NCBI RefSeq assembly: GCF_963677685.1
Contig: NZ_OY782186.1
Span: 2,976,001-3,040,000, forward strand
From: an uncultured Bacteroides sp.
GTDB taxonomy: Bacteria > Bacteroidota > Bacteroidia > Bacteroidales > Bacteroidaceae
DNA length: 64,000 bases
Direction of reading: 5' to 3'
Below are positions 40,301 through 49,228 of this stretch, in pieces. Positions within the stretch are counted from its first letter, which is position 1; every line of letters starts with the position of its first letter. The position numbers were made by a program, and so were the translations under genes. A model generated the notes under the pieces. The model made no database searches. It was given only the letters and a program-made list of their open reading frames with translations, and had not been told where the DNA came from.

Positions 40301-40723
40301 ATGGTAGAAATGGACAGAGGAGTTAACCGAACAACTAAAATGGATCAAGTTTGGACTCCAGATAATAAATCGGGTATTTACCCCCGTATGATAGGCCCTT
40401 ATACAGAAGATGGGGCACGAATGGGTGATTACATGGCATTCAATGTAGGATATACATTAGCCAATGATGTATTTCGTGATCTAGATATATGGTATAAAAA
40501 GATGAGTTACCTCCGCGTAAATACCATCCGCATCGGCTACGAAATACCCAAAAATATCTTAAGCAAAATTGGCATTACTTATGCAAAAGTAAACGTAGAG
40601 ACGCAAAATCCATTTGTATTAGCTTCTAACTATGATGGGTATTTTGATCCTGAAACTTTAGGAAATATCTATGCCCAGCCAATGCCTAAATCAATAACCG
40701 TAGGAGTAAATGTCACATTCTAA
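37400..40723 (+). CDS. SusC-like TonB-dependent transporter (pair B)
   Basis: Outer-membrane import channel, 1107 residues, signal MKKMRLIVLLFLFTFPFALS ending at SAQ. The carboxypeptidase-regulatory-like domain (about 26-112) carries an extra loop, IGEKSSIEGVVENYT, compared with pair A. The TonB box and plug start at GEVVVTGYQKIEKRKLTSAV (119-138). The plug motif EDITILKDAAATAIYGARAA follows, then the barrel to SITVGVNVTF. There is no STN domain, so regulation probably comes from the LytTR system rather than a sigma factor. The linked metalloprotease suggests that peptides are the cargo (inference). Confidence 0.95.
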   Translation: MKKMRLIVLLFLFTFPFALSAQETVLIKGKVITEDGSSLPGASVYIDKSTIGEKSSIEGVVENYTLGTTTDLNGLFSLSVAKGVTQLTCSFIGYETQIISIRNKSFVTIRMKESESTLGEVVVTGYQKIEKRKLTSAVSTIKAASVLQAGVSSVDMMLAGKVAGVQTSAISGAPGAPAKIRIRGTASLSGPQDPLWVLDGMPLEGTELPDMSETNVDQLFTSSIAGINPEDIEDITILKDAAATAIYGARAANGVILITTKKGKEGKPMIHFSSKVSFISRPDMSKLHLMNSSEKIDMELRLAQYSDLDSYNSITKKGAIGRLFESNNLWDQYRTVGLEGLPQNRQNEIARLRTVNTNWEDELYQTAVNQNHSLSINGGTDRASYYFSAGYYDELGTTIGTSLKRLNFTIKGDYKLWNNLKVGVSLYTNERKQNSYLTNSGSATNPSRYSRKVNPYLSIYDENGDYVYDPEITAYNGTIPDYNIIEERNNSSNVLKARTLNAVFDIDWSILPKLNLRTQVGLQRDNNNAQQYAGENSYYSRLQRIKSKVGDSYFIPEGGVINNTDRTFSQWNFKTVLEYHLALTAKHEFDFMIGNELRRNKEESIFSAGYGFNKETLTTEPVIYPDPSYASTFPLFKKSFVENAYASFFGTLGYTFDNKYTFFGSVRMDGSDLFGVDPKYKYLPLWAASGAWRIKEESFLKSVKWLNDLKLRLSYGLQGNIDKGTSKYIIGEKKTVTLLPGQTEAAISPINLPNDRLRWEKTATWNAGFDLAVLNNRISLSTDLYYRKSTDLIGTRSIPLENGLGIASINWAALTNKGMELNINTRNIITRNFKWNTIINIAKNISNVDDIEIPNNQVTPSLEGHPVNALFAFKTAGLDEQGYPLFQKGDQKVSASEFFGLVDPEGWGLYQSTLSNKEIRNLYSYIGDKDPKISGGIINNFEFGHFSLNISCSFNLGQWIKTEPFYDMVEMDRGVNRTTKMDQVWTPDNKSGIYPRMIGPYTEDGARMGDYMAFNVGYTLANDVFRDLDIWYKKMSYLRVNTIRIGYEIPKNILSKIGITYAKVNVETQNPFVLASNYDGYFDPETLGNIYAQPMPKSITVGVNVTF

Positions 40724-40742
40724 CATTAAACAAGATAAACTA

Positions 40743-42077
40743 ATGAAAAGATTATATATATATATTGTGCTTCTATCCACTCTTACTTTCACATCTTGTG
40801 ATAATTTTCTGGATGTTAAGCCTGTGGGCCAAGTTATCCCCACTAGTTATCAAGATTTTCGTGATTTGATGACGTATGCTTACGGAAATCTTCCGACCGA
40901 CCGATCACTAAGCAGCGTTAGAGGTGATGAATTAGCATTAAAGTATGATGATTGGGGAGATTACACTAGCTATTATAGCATTTATGTATGGAAAGATATC
41001 AATCCAGACGCTAATACATTATCCTATCCTTGGCAGTTTTTTTATAAAGCCATACTAAATGCAAATCAAGTTATTATTGATGGTGAAAAAGCCACAGATG
41101 GTACTCAAGATAATATTGACCAACTCAGAGGGGAGGCATATCTTATGAGAGCTTATATGCATTTTGGGCTGGCTAGCTTATACTCAGACATTTATAGTCT
41201 TGATAATTTAGCAAAAAAGTCAATCCCTCTGGCTACCACAATTGATCTTTGGCAAAATTATGATAGAAACACAATCGAAGAAGTATATACACAAATATTC
41301 GCTGATATTGAAGAAGGACTTAAATTATTGAATGTTGATGAACAACCTAAAAATTTAAATTATCGTTTTTCTAGAATATCAGCTTATGGATTTGCTGCCC
41401 GCATCTATGCTTATATTGGAGATTGGACTCACGCACAAGAATATGCAAAGAAAGCTTATGATTTGGATCATAAGCTAATTGATTTGAACAGTTCAGATGC
41501 TAAACTACCTATGAGCTATGATTCGGATGAAAATATATTAGCTATGGAACAGACCTTTTATTCAGAACTAAAAAGTCGATTCTACGTTTCCGATAAGTTA
41601 ATCAACGCTTTTGATAAGACAAATGATCTTCGCTTTGATAGATATTTTGAGCCTTACGGTGATAATTACCGCTGTTCATTAGGCTATACTTTAAATAACA
41701 AAGTTTCCATGAGAACAGCAGAATTTTATTTAATTCTGTCAGCTGCAGAAGCACAAATGCCAAATGGCGACTTAAATAAGGCAAAAGAATATCTCAAACA
41801 ATTACTGATTAAACGCCTTAAAACAGAATATTATACAGTTGAAGCAACAGCAATTGATGCAATGAATAAAGAGGCATTTGTGCAACGTGTAGCAGATGAA
41901 AGATTTAGAGAGTTAGCATGCCAAGGATTCAGATGGAATGATTTGCGTTATTCAGCTAAACCTCAAATAACTAAGATATTCAATGGTGAAAATTATACAT
42001 TAAAGCAAGGAGATAGCAGATATGTAATTCCTTTCCCTAGTGAAGCTGTTTCAGCCAACCCTAATCTATTGAATTAA
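40743..42077 (+). CDS. SusD/RagB-like lipoprotein (pair B)
   Basis: Surface binding lipoprotein, about 444 residues from MKRLYIYIVLLSTLTFTSCD, where the lipobox ends TSC. The frame extends back into the SusC gene (40710), but the internal Met supplies the correct signal. TPR-like SusD helices are visible (LRGEAYLMRAYMHFGLASLY, RTAEFYLILSAAEAQMP). The C-terminal region ELACQGFRWNDLRY is a common SusD ending. It is short for the family. It closes the metalloprotease-SusCD operon and is followed by a strong terminator. Confidence 0.92.
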   Translation: MKRLYIYIVLLSTLTFTSCDNFLDVKPVGQVIPTSYQDFRDLMTYAYGNLPTDRSLSSVRGDELALKYDDWGDYTSYYSIYVWKDINPDANTLSYPWQFFYKAILNANQVIIDGEKATDGTQDNIDQLRGEAYLMRAYMHFGLASLYSDIYSLDNLAKKSIPLATTIDLWQNYDRNTIEEVYTQIFADIEEGLKLLNVDEQPKNLNYRFSRISAYGFAARIYAYIGDWTHAQEYAKKAYDLDHKLIDLNSSDAKLPMSYDSDENILAMEQTFYSELKSRFYVSDKLINAFDKTNDLRFDRYFEPYGDNYRCSLGYTLNNKVSMRTAEFYLILSAAEAQMPNGDLNKAKEYLKQLLIKRLKTEYYTVEATAIDAMNKEAFVQRVADERFRELACQGFRWNDLRYSAKPQITKIFNGENYTLKQGDSRYVIPFPSEAVSANPNLLN

Positions 42078-42110
42078 AAAGCAAATATTAAGCTCTCAAA
42101 TAGATAATAT

Positions 42111-42144
42111 GAAAGTCCTTTAATCTTTTGATTAAAGGACTTTC
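42111..42144 (+). terminator. Terminator of the metalloprotease-SusCD operon
   Basis: Perfect 15-bp stem: gaaagtcctttaatc (42111-42125) and gattaaaggactttc (42130-42144) with a TTTT loop, 34 bases after the SusD stop. Confidence 0.88.
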
Positions 42145-42234
42145 TATAAAAAACGTCTGAATTAAAACCTCACAAAAAGTTTCTTGCTGATATTCTCATC
42201 TTTAAATAGAAACATCTTTTTTGCTTCCATAACG

Positions 42235-42265
42235 TTAGGTTATTAAATATATAGTTGTATTTTTG
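42235..42265 (+). promoter_or_regulatory. Promoter of the ECF sigma factor gene
   Basis: ttag (42235-42238), a 19-base spacer, then tattTTTG (42258-42265), a full -7 box. The expected transcript begins about 30 bases before the sigma factor start. Confidence 0.6.
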
Positions 42266-42299
42266 CAACTATTACAATTATTTTCCTTTCTACTGCGTA

Positions 42300-42917
42300 A
42301 TGAAAGAGGGTATAAAAGAACAAAATAATCAAAATCAAGAATTACTCTTACGCCTTCAAGAAGGCGATAAAGAAGCTTTTACCAATTTATATTATGCATA
42401 TAAAGATAAATTATTTGGTTTTGCTATGTCCATCACAAAATCTTCCACCAAGGCAGAAGATATCGTTCAGGACGTTTTTTTAAAAATTTGGAAAAACAGA
42501 TCCTCGATTGCTGAAGTCGAAAATATTAATGCATTTATTTTTCGAGTTGCACAAAATCAAATTATTGATGAACTTCGCAAGTTCGCTAAAGAACAACTTA
42601 CATTTTCTTCTGCAGACTATATCATCAACAAAGAAGATGGTGATGCTAATCCTATTGAAGATTTAATGAAAAAGGAGGTACGCGAGAAAATAGAAGAAGC
42701 AATCAATCTACTTCCCCCTCAACAACAACGAATATATACTCTTCATAATGATAAAGGATATAAATATGAAGAAATTGCTTCAGAATTAAATCTATCGGTT
42801 TCTACTATTCGAAATCACATGAGCCAGGCAATAAACAATATCCGCAAACAGCTTTTATATAACTATCCCAATCTTTTTATTTACTGGATTTTTTTATTCA
42901 GTATTAATTTCTTTTAA
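42300..42917 (+). CDS. ECF-type RNA polymerase sigma factor
   Basis: Sigma-70 family extracytoplasmic-function factor, about 205 residues from MKEGIKEQNNQNQELLLRLQ. Region 2 has DKEAFTNLYYAYKDKLFGFA, then AEDIVQDVFLKIWKNR. Region 4 has LLPPQQQRIYTLHNDKGYKY, then EEIASELNLSVSTIRNHMSQ. The frame is open 15 codons further up, but those codons overlap the promoter. It is followed by a FecR-type anti-sigma gene and an STN-domain SusC, the classic trans-envelope signalling trio. An odd hydrophobic tail (LFIYWIFLFSINFF) could tether it to the membrane. Confidence 0.93.
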   Translation: MKEGIKEQNNQNQELLLRLQEGDKEAFTNLYYAYKDKLFGFAMSITKSSTKAEDIVQDVFLKIWKNRSSIAEVENINAFIFRVAQNQIIDELRKFAKEQLTFSSADYIINKEDGDANPIEDLMKKEVREKIEEAINLLPPQQQRIYTLHNDKGYKYEEIASELNLSVSTIRNHMSQAINNIRKQLLYNYPNLFIYWIFLFSINFF

Positions 42918-43042
42918 AAAAAATAAATCTCAGACTAGACGTTTTATTTCTTTGCACGTCTTATTAGTAAAAGCAAGAGGATATTAACCTTTTGCATCAA
43001 GATTGCTCAATCTTATATTAAATTACTAATATTTTAGGTGTA

Positions 43043-44058
43043 ATGAAAGAAAATAGATTTCAATACTTAATGCAGAGATATATTGAAAAGCGATGTACTC
43101 CCGAAGAAAAAAAAGAATTAGCATTACTTATTGATGCAGCTGCAGATCAAGAATTAGAATCTTCTCTTTCAGATCAATGGAAGAAGTATAATTCCGAATT
43201 ACAACTGTCTCAGAATAAAACCAAGGAAATCTTACAAAATATTCTCATTCACCCTGCCAATCAAGCAAGAACCAAGCAGAAAAAACAAAGATTCCAACTA
43301 ACAACAATTGTATCTATAGCAGCATCCATTGCCATTTTACTATCTCTAGGAATCTTCTTAAAGAAAGGAAACACCCCCGAAACATATAACATAGTAGCTA
43401 AGGCTCCGCTCATTCAGCCCCCCCAAAAGCATCATTCATACGCAATATAACTTTGCCTGATGGAAGTACCATTGTTTTACATGCAGGAAGTACAATTGAC
43501 TACCCTACTGAATTTACTGGAAAAACCAGAGAAATATCTCTTGTTGGTGAAGCTTATTTTGATATAAAACATGATCCTCACAAACCTTTCATCATACATA
43601 CAGGAAAAGTTAAAACCACTGTTTTAGGAACGGCTTTTAATATTAAAGCTTGGCCAAATCGGAAGAATATAATTGTTTCAGTAACTAGAGGAAAAGTTAG
43701 AGTTGAAAATGAAAAAAAAGTATTAGCTGTACTAACAATTAATCAGGAAATAAAATATAATCTACAAAGTGCCACAATAAAACAGCACGAAGTAAACGCT
43801 GAAAAGATCGTTAATGATTGGACAAAACAAGATTTAAATTTTGATGCTTGTACTCTTGAGTCCATAGCACAAATGTTGAGTAAGCGTTTTGGAAAGGATA
43901 TCATTATTACAAGTCCTAATTTAGCAAAAACTCAAATAGTATCATCATTTAGCGGCACAGAATCCCTTCACAACATACTTGATATACTTTGTACAATTAA
44001 TGCCAATACAGAATTTATTGAAAAAGATAACAAAGTTATAATCTCATCTAAAAATTAA
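43043..44058 (+). pseudogene. FecR-type anti-sigma factor split by a -1 shift at a C7 run
   Basis: Two frames that together make one normal-length FecR protein (about 338 residues). The first (43043-43450) has the cytoplasmic anti-sigma part and a membrane helix (TTIVSIAASIAILLSLGIFL). The second carries the periplasmic FecR domain (ITLPDGSTIVLHAGSTIDYP, GEAYFDIKHDPHKPFIIHTG) and the C-terminal domain that contacts the receptor (VNDWTKQDLNFDACTLESIA). The break is at ccccccc (43418-43424). Slipping back one base there, or one extra C, restores SAPPKASFIRNITLPDG. It could be a true mutation, a phase-variable tract, ribosomal slippage or a sequencing error. The membrane-anchored first part alone may still hold the sigma factor. 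Confidence 0.88.
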
Positions 44059-44107
44059 TCAAAAAAACTCTATGATAAAAATGAACACTTCATAAGATAA
44101 AATAAAA

Positions 44108-44141
44108 AAATCCCTCTGCCGTAGGAAGCCCCGAGGGATTT
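44108..44141. other. Hairpin between fecR and the STN-domain susC
   Basis: aaatccctc (44108-44116) pairs with gagggattt (44133-44141) over a 16-base loop. On the plus strand no T-tract follows, but on the minus strand the stem is followed by seven T residues. It may be a leader structure of the SusC message or a terminator for antisense transcription. Confidence 0.5.
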
Positions 44142-44187
44142 AAGTCAAAAAAATATATAATAATTTTTTATAACTGCATACAAAGAT

Positions 44188-47100
44188 ATGAAAAAAAGAA
44201 TAATACAAGCTGTATACTCTTCAAAATATTTGAAGCAATTAATATTTCATCATTTAGCCGTAAAATCCAGATATAAACACATTTGTCTAATCTTAAGTCT
44301 AGCATTTATAAGTCAGTTATATTTCATAACAACAGTGCAGGCACAATCATTAGATGGTAAAATTACATTTGAGCTACAGAGCAAGACCTTACAGCAAGGA
44401 CTTAATGAATTAGGCAAACTGTCCGGTTTTCGAATAGCATATAGCATTCCACAAGTTTCAGTCTATACAAATATTAGTATAGAAAAAGAGACCCGTTCAG
44501 TCGATGCCACCTTAAAATTGCTTTTATCAAAAACCAATTTAAGCTACACGGTCAAATTAAACACAATAATCATCACTTCACAAAAAAGTAAGAAAACGGG
44601 AAAAAAACGACGAATCACCGGCACTATTTCAGATAAAGATGATATCCCTATCCCTGGAGTAACAATTAAAGCCATCGATTCTAATGAAGGAAGTATCTCT
44701 GATGTAAATGGATATTATTCTATTGAAGTTCCTGAAAAATCAACTCTCCAATATTCTTTTATAGGAATGAATCCTATTATTGAAAACATAGGAAAGCGTA
44801 CAGTTATTAACATTCGAATGGAAGAAGGAGTAACAGAGCTACAAGGTGTCGAAATTGTCTCTACAGGTTATCAAAGTATCTCAAAAGAGCGTGCAACAGG
44901 ATCTTTTTCACAAGTAACAGCCAAAGATTTAAAGCAAACTCCAGCCATTAACATCATGGAAAAACTAGAAGGTTCAACTCCTGGTGTTAATTTCAATATT
45001 CGCGAAAACAAAATTTCTATTAGAGGCCAAAACACCTATGGAGCAATAGGTAGCTCAACACCATTAATTGTTATTGATGGATTTCCAGCTATTGACCAGG
45101 AATTGACACAGAGAATGAACAGCTTATCCACTGGAGGAGCTATACTCAGCAAAATAAACGCAGACGATATTGAATCAATTACAATATTAAAAGATGCAGC
45201 AGCTACATCCATTTGGGGTGCTAAAGCAGCAAATGGAGTAATTGTTATCGAAACAAAAAAAGGGAAAAAAGGGAAACCTACTATCAACTTTGACACCAGC
45301 CTAAGTATATCCTCACCTGCCAATTTTAAAAAACTGGATAGGATGAATAGTGCTCAGTATATAGATTTAGAGAGAGAATTAAAAGAAAAAGGATATATAT
45401 CTGACCCCAATACATATAATAGTAGTTGGATGACATTCAATCAAAACAAACCTGTGAGCGATGCACTTGAATGGATGTTTAAGGTGGACAGAGGAACTGC
45501 CACAGAAGAAGAACGGGATCAAGCCTTAGATGCATTATCAAAAATAGATAATAGCAGCCAAATAAAAAAGTATATATTACAAAACGCTGTTTCTCAGCAA
45601 TACAATTTATCATTATCTGGAGGAGGAGATAACAACACATATTATATCTCATCAAACTATTCAAAAGACATTCCCGTTTTTCGAAGTAATAAAGCCGAGA
45701 GCTATTTTTTAACAGCAAATCTTAATCATTCATTTCTAGATAATCGCATCAATTTAACAACCAATATCAGCTATAATTATTCAAACTCAAAGAGTAATTT
45801 GGCAGCAGTAAATGCACTTTCTTCATCCACCTTCGGATTAAGACCCTACGATTTATTGGTTGATGCAGATGGCAATACCATTCAACGCTCTTTAGAATTC
45901 ACACAAAATGTTGCTGATTATTTTCTAGATAAAGGGTATTTGCCTTGGACTTATAATGCTGTTGATGAATTAAATTATTCGAATTCTATCAGTAAAAAAA
46001 ATTATTTACGTATAGGCGCTAACTTAAATGCCAAATTAACTTATTGGGCCAACTTGTCATTAGGAGCATCCATTCAAAAAACTGATGGAACAACTAATAT
46101 GCTAGATGAATTAAACAGCTATTATGGGAGAAATTTAGTGAACACTGGCACTTCTATTAATTCAGGACAGTTAATCTACGGAGTTCCATATGGAGGACAT
46201 CTTAGAACCTTTTATAACGAAAGTAATAATCTAAGCTTCCGTGGACAGTTGAATATTAATAAATCATGGAATAAAAAAATATCATTAGCTTTTCTGGCTG
46301 GCTCTGAAATACGTGACTCTAAAGAAACATCATATCATCAAAACAGATATGGATTCGATGAAGATACATATATCGCAAAATCTTATGATCCTTCAGTATC
46401 TTATATGACAGCATATGGCTGGACTCAAACATTAGGATATGATGATTCTAATATAAATAGATCAAATAATCGTTTCTTGTCATTCTATTCTAATGCTGCA
46501 TTAGGATTCTTAGACGAAAAATACATACTATCCGGAAGTGTTCGCTTCGATGATTATACTTTAGCTGGTTACTCACGCAGCCAAAGGGCTAAACCACTCT
46601 GGTCAACAGGTGTAAAATGGAATCTGAAAAGTGAAGATTTTATGGAATCTATTCATTGGATAAATAGTTTAGCTCTTAGAGCTTCAGTTGGTACAGCTGG
46701 TTCTATACCAACAGGAAGCTCAAACATTGCCATAATGACTATTTCTGGAAATGATTATTATACGAATGAAACATATGCTTCAATTTTGACACCTGCCGAT
46801 AGTCAAGTTAGCTGGGAAAAAACGACTTCTTTCAATTTAGGAATTGATTGGGGAATATTTAATAACCGATTAAGAGGAACATTTGATATCTATAGCAAAA
46901 GAATTAAGAATATTTTATATGCGTTGCCTGTAAATCCTACATATGGATGGAGTAATCTTGAAAAAAATGGAGCAACCATGTCGGGACACGGATTAGAATT
47001 AGGATTATCTGGTAAAATATTTACTAGTCATGATTTTGACTGGACCTCTTCTTTTAATTTTTCCTACAACACTAATAAAGTGACAGACTCAAGGTTTGCC

Positions 47101-47808
47101 AAATCTGCATCTTATAGTTTAGTAGAATCAGCTACTCCAACTGTTGGACTTCCTATAGATTATATCTATGCATATCGTTGGGCAGGGCTAGACGAAAAAG
47201 GACAATCTCAAATCTATAATAGTAAAGGAGAAATTATTAGTTCTACTACAAGCAGTCTAAATATAACATCTGAAGATTTAAAGTATGTAGGACGTACTAC
47301 CCCTCCATATTTCGGCGGATTTACAAATACATTCCGATATAAAGATTTCACTCTGAATGCTCAAATAGTATATGCTATGGGACACTATTTCAGACGCCCA
47401 TCAGTCAACTATTATCCTCAGTATTCAGGTACTTACTCCGGAGTTATTGGCACACAGAAAGATCTAACTTTAAGATGGAGAGAAGCTGGCGATGAAGCCT
47501 ATACAAATGTGCCGGGATTAGAGAATATAAACTATAACAGTATTTCAAGGTACAGAAGCTCTGATATCTTAACAGAAAGTGCAAGTAATATCAAGTTAAG
47601 ACAAATATCATTAAATTATAATTTCCCCTCAGAGCTACTTTTGAAAACACCATTTAAATCTGTAACAGCAGGATTTACTGTCCGTAATTTAGGAATATTG
47701 TGGGCTGCAAACAAGAAAGGAATTGATCCTGATTATGTTGCAACAAAAGACTATAATAATTTACCCCCTGCTAAAAATTATTATTTTACACTTAACATCT
47801 CTCTATAA
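44188..47808 (+). CDS. SusC-like TonB-dependent transporter with N-terminal STN signalling domain (pair C)
   Basis: Outer-membrane transducer and channel, 1206 residues. A long N-terminus ends in a signal (LSLAFISQLYFITTVQAQ). The STN domain spans about 55-131 (GKITFELQSKTLQQGLNELG). A carboxypeptidase-regulatory-like domain is at about 142-212 and the plug starts near 217 (LQGVEIVSTGYQSISKERAT). Plug motif DIESITILKDAAATSIWGAK is present, then the barrel. The STN domain is expected to contact the FecR protein encoded just upstream, so substrate binding would release the ECF sigma factor. The FecR break could cut this link. It is part of an operon with SusD, two TlpA-type proteins and an S41 peptidase. 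Confidence 0.95.
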   Translation: MKKRIIQAVYSSKYLKQLIFHHLAVKSRYKHICLILSLAFISQLYFITTVQAQSLDGKITFELQSKTLQQGLNELGKLSGFRIAYSIPQVSVYTNISIEKETRSVDATLKLLLSKTNLSYTVKLNTIIITSQKSKKTGKKRRITGTISDKDDIPIPGVTIKAIDSNEGSISDVNGYYSIEVPEKSTLQYSFIGMNPIIENIGKRTVINIRMEEGVTELQGVEIVSTGYQSISKERATGSFSQVTAKDLKQTPAINIMEKLEGSTPGVNFNIRENKISIRGQNTYGAIGSSTPLIVIDGFPAIDQELTQRMNSLSTGGAILSKINADDIESITILKDAAATSIWGAKAANGVIVIETKKGKKGKPTINFDTSLSISSPANFKKLDRMNSAQYIDLERELKEKGYISDPNTYNSSWMTFNQNKPVSDALEWMFKVDRGTATEEERDQALDALSKIDNSSQIKKYILQNAVSQQYNLSLSGGGDNNTYYISSNYSKDIPVFRSNKAESYFLTANLNHSFLDNRINLTTNISYNYSNSKSNLAAVNALSSSTFGLRPYDLLVDADGNTIQRSLEFTQNVADYFLDKGYLPWTYNAVDELNYSNSISKKNYLRIGANLNAKLTYWANLSLGASIQKTDGTTNMLDELNSYYGRNLVNTGTSINSGQLIYGVPYGGHLRTFYNESNNLSFRGQLNINKSWNKKISLAFLAGSEIRDSKETSYHQNRYGFDEDTYIAKSYDPSVSYMTAYGWTQTLGYDDSNINRSNNRFLSFYSNAALGFLDEKYILSGSVRFDDYTLAGYSRSQRAKPLWSTGVKWNLKSEDFMESIHWINSLALRASVGTAGSIPTGSSNIAIMTISGNDYYTNETYASILTPADSQVSWEKTTSFNLGIDWGIFNNRLRGTFDIYSKRIKNILYALPVNPTYGWSNLEKNGATMSGHGLELGLSGKIFTSHDFDWTSSFNFSYNTNKVTDSRFAKSASYSLVESATPTVGLPIDYIYAYRWAGLDEKGQSQIYNSKGEIISSTTSSLNITSEDLKYVGRTTPPYFGGFTNTFRYKDFTLNAQIVYAMGHYFRRPSVNYYPQYSGTYSGVIGTQKDLTLRWREAGDEAYTNVPGLENINYNSISRYRSSDILTESASNIKLRQISLNYNFPSELLLKTPFKSVTAGFTVRNLGILWAANKKGIDPDYVATKDYNNLPPAKNYYFTLNISL

Positions 47809-47820
47809 ATACATTTTAAT

Positions 47821-49170
47821 ATGAAAAAAATATCAATCATATCATTCATTATATTCTGTGCATTTTTAACTTCCTGCAGCAACTTCGTAGAAGTTGAACA
47901 ATATAACAAGAGGACCTTGAAATACACATCCGATTATCAATATTTATTAAACAATTCCAACATATTTGAATATGGATACATTTTACCGTTACTATCAAGT
48001 GACGATATAGATATAAACAGCAGTGTTATTCTAAAGAATCTTTCAGACGAATATAAGGCCGTATATACATGGAAAGAATCTATTTATACAGCTGATCAAA
48101 CAGATGTAAACTGGGCAAATATTTATAAACAGATCTATAATACTAATGCGATTTTAGAAAGCGTTTTATCAAGTAAGAAAGGAACAGATGCAGAGAAACA
48201 GGCCATTTACGCAGAAGCTTTAGTACAGCGTGCTTATTCTTATTTGATGCTAATGAATATGTACTCTCCTATCTATCAGGAGTCTACTGCTGATGAAACA
48301 AAAGGAGTTCCAATGTTGCTTACCCCCGATCTTTACACTAGTTTAGAAAGACCCTCATCAAGAAGAGTTTATGAGCAAATAATTAAAGACATCCGCGAAG
48401 CATTACCCAATTTAACTGCACTGCCAAACAATGTTATACACCCGGGTAAGGCTGCAGGCTATGCACTATTAGCACGTACTTATCTCTATATGCAGCGATA
48501 TGATTCAGCAGGTGTAAATGCGCAAAAGGCGCTCGACATTCAAAATACTTTGCTAGATCTGAGAGAATTAACAACGTCTACAATGCCAACGAGATTTAAC
48601 GATCCTGAAATCATCCTTTCAAAAGTTGCTAGTTTCGACCAGACACTACCGCTTAATAGTAAGTTACTTAACTTATTCACAACAAACGATCTTCGCTATA
48701 GCTTATACACGCGAGATGGTGGAAGTTTATCCCCCACATTTACAGGAAGAGCATTCTATCGGAATCAGTTAACCAACGAAAAGATAAATGTAGGACTTTC
48801 AGTTCCTGAGATGATGTTGATTAAAGCAGAAAGTTTAATTCGCAGCAATCTATATGTAGAAGGTATTAACGTGATAAATGAACTGAGAAAAATGCGATTT
48901 CAAGCAGCAGACTATACGCCTCTCGAAGCTCAATCGGTTAATGATGCTTTAAAAATTGTTATTGAGGAGCGTCAACGAGAACTAATGGGACGTGGATTAC
49001 GTTGGTTCGATCAACGCAGATTAGGTTCAGAAGAAGGATTAATAAGCACAGTTGAAAGAACAGTAGATGGTGTAACCTATACACTAGAACCCATGAGCAA
49101 TCGTTATACTTTCCCTATTGCTCAAAACATTATTGATTTAAATAAGGAAATTAGTCAAAATCCTAGATAA
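47821..49170 (+). CDS. SusD/RagB-like lipoprotein (pair C)
   Basis: Surface substrate-binding lipoprotein of 449 residues, with signal MKKISIISFIIFCAFLTSCS and lipobox TSC. SusD helices include YAEALVQRAYSYLMLMNMYS and AGYALLARTYLYMQRYDSAG. The ending ERQRELMGRGLRWFDQRRLG is characteristic. It is 12 bases after the SusC gene and 58 bases before the TlpA-like gene. It belongs to the short SusD group seen with STN-type SusC proteins. Confidence 0.92.
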   Translation: MKKISIISFIIFCAFLTSCSNFVEVEQYNKRTLKYTSDYQYLLNNSNIFEYGYILPLLSSDDIDINSSVILKNLSDEYKAVYTWKESIYTADQTDVNWANIYKQIYNTNAILESVLSSKKGTDAEKQAIYAEALVQRAYSYLMLMNMYSPIYQESTADETKGVPMLLTPDLYTSLERPSSRRVYEQIIKDIREALPNLTALPNNVIHPGKAAGYALLARTYLYMQRYDSAGVNAQKALDIQNTLLDLRELTTSTMPTRFNDPEIILSKVASFDQTLPLNSKLLNLFTTNDLRYSLYTRDGGSLSPTFTGRAFYRNQLTNEKINVGLSVPEMMLIKAESLIRSNLYVEGINVINELRKMRFQAADYTPLEAQSVNDALKIVIEERQRELMGRGLRWFDQRRLGSEEGLISTVERTVDGVTYTLEPMSNRYTFPIAQNIIDLNKEISQNPR

Positions 49171-49228
49171 GAATGCTCTATAATAATATAAGATTCTATT
49201 AGAACTGCAATTAACCCAATATAACATA

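Noticed and set aside
43453..44058. A separate short gene beginning with TTG after the first fecR frame
   Set aside because: Its sequence continues the FecR domain without a gap, and the upstream codons in its own frame still look like FecR. It is the second half of one broken gene.
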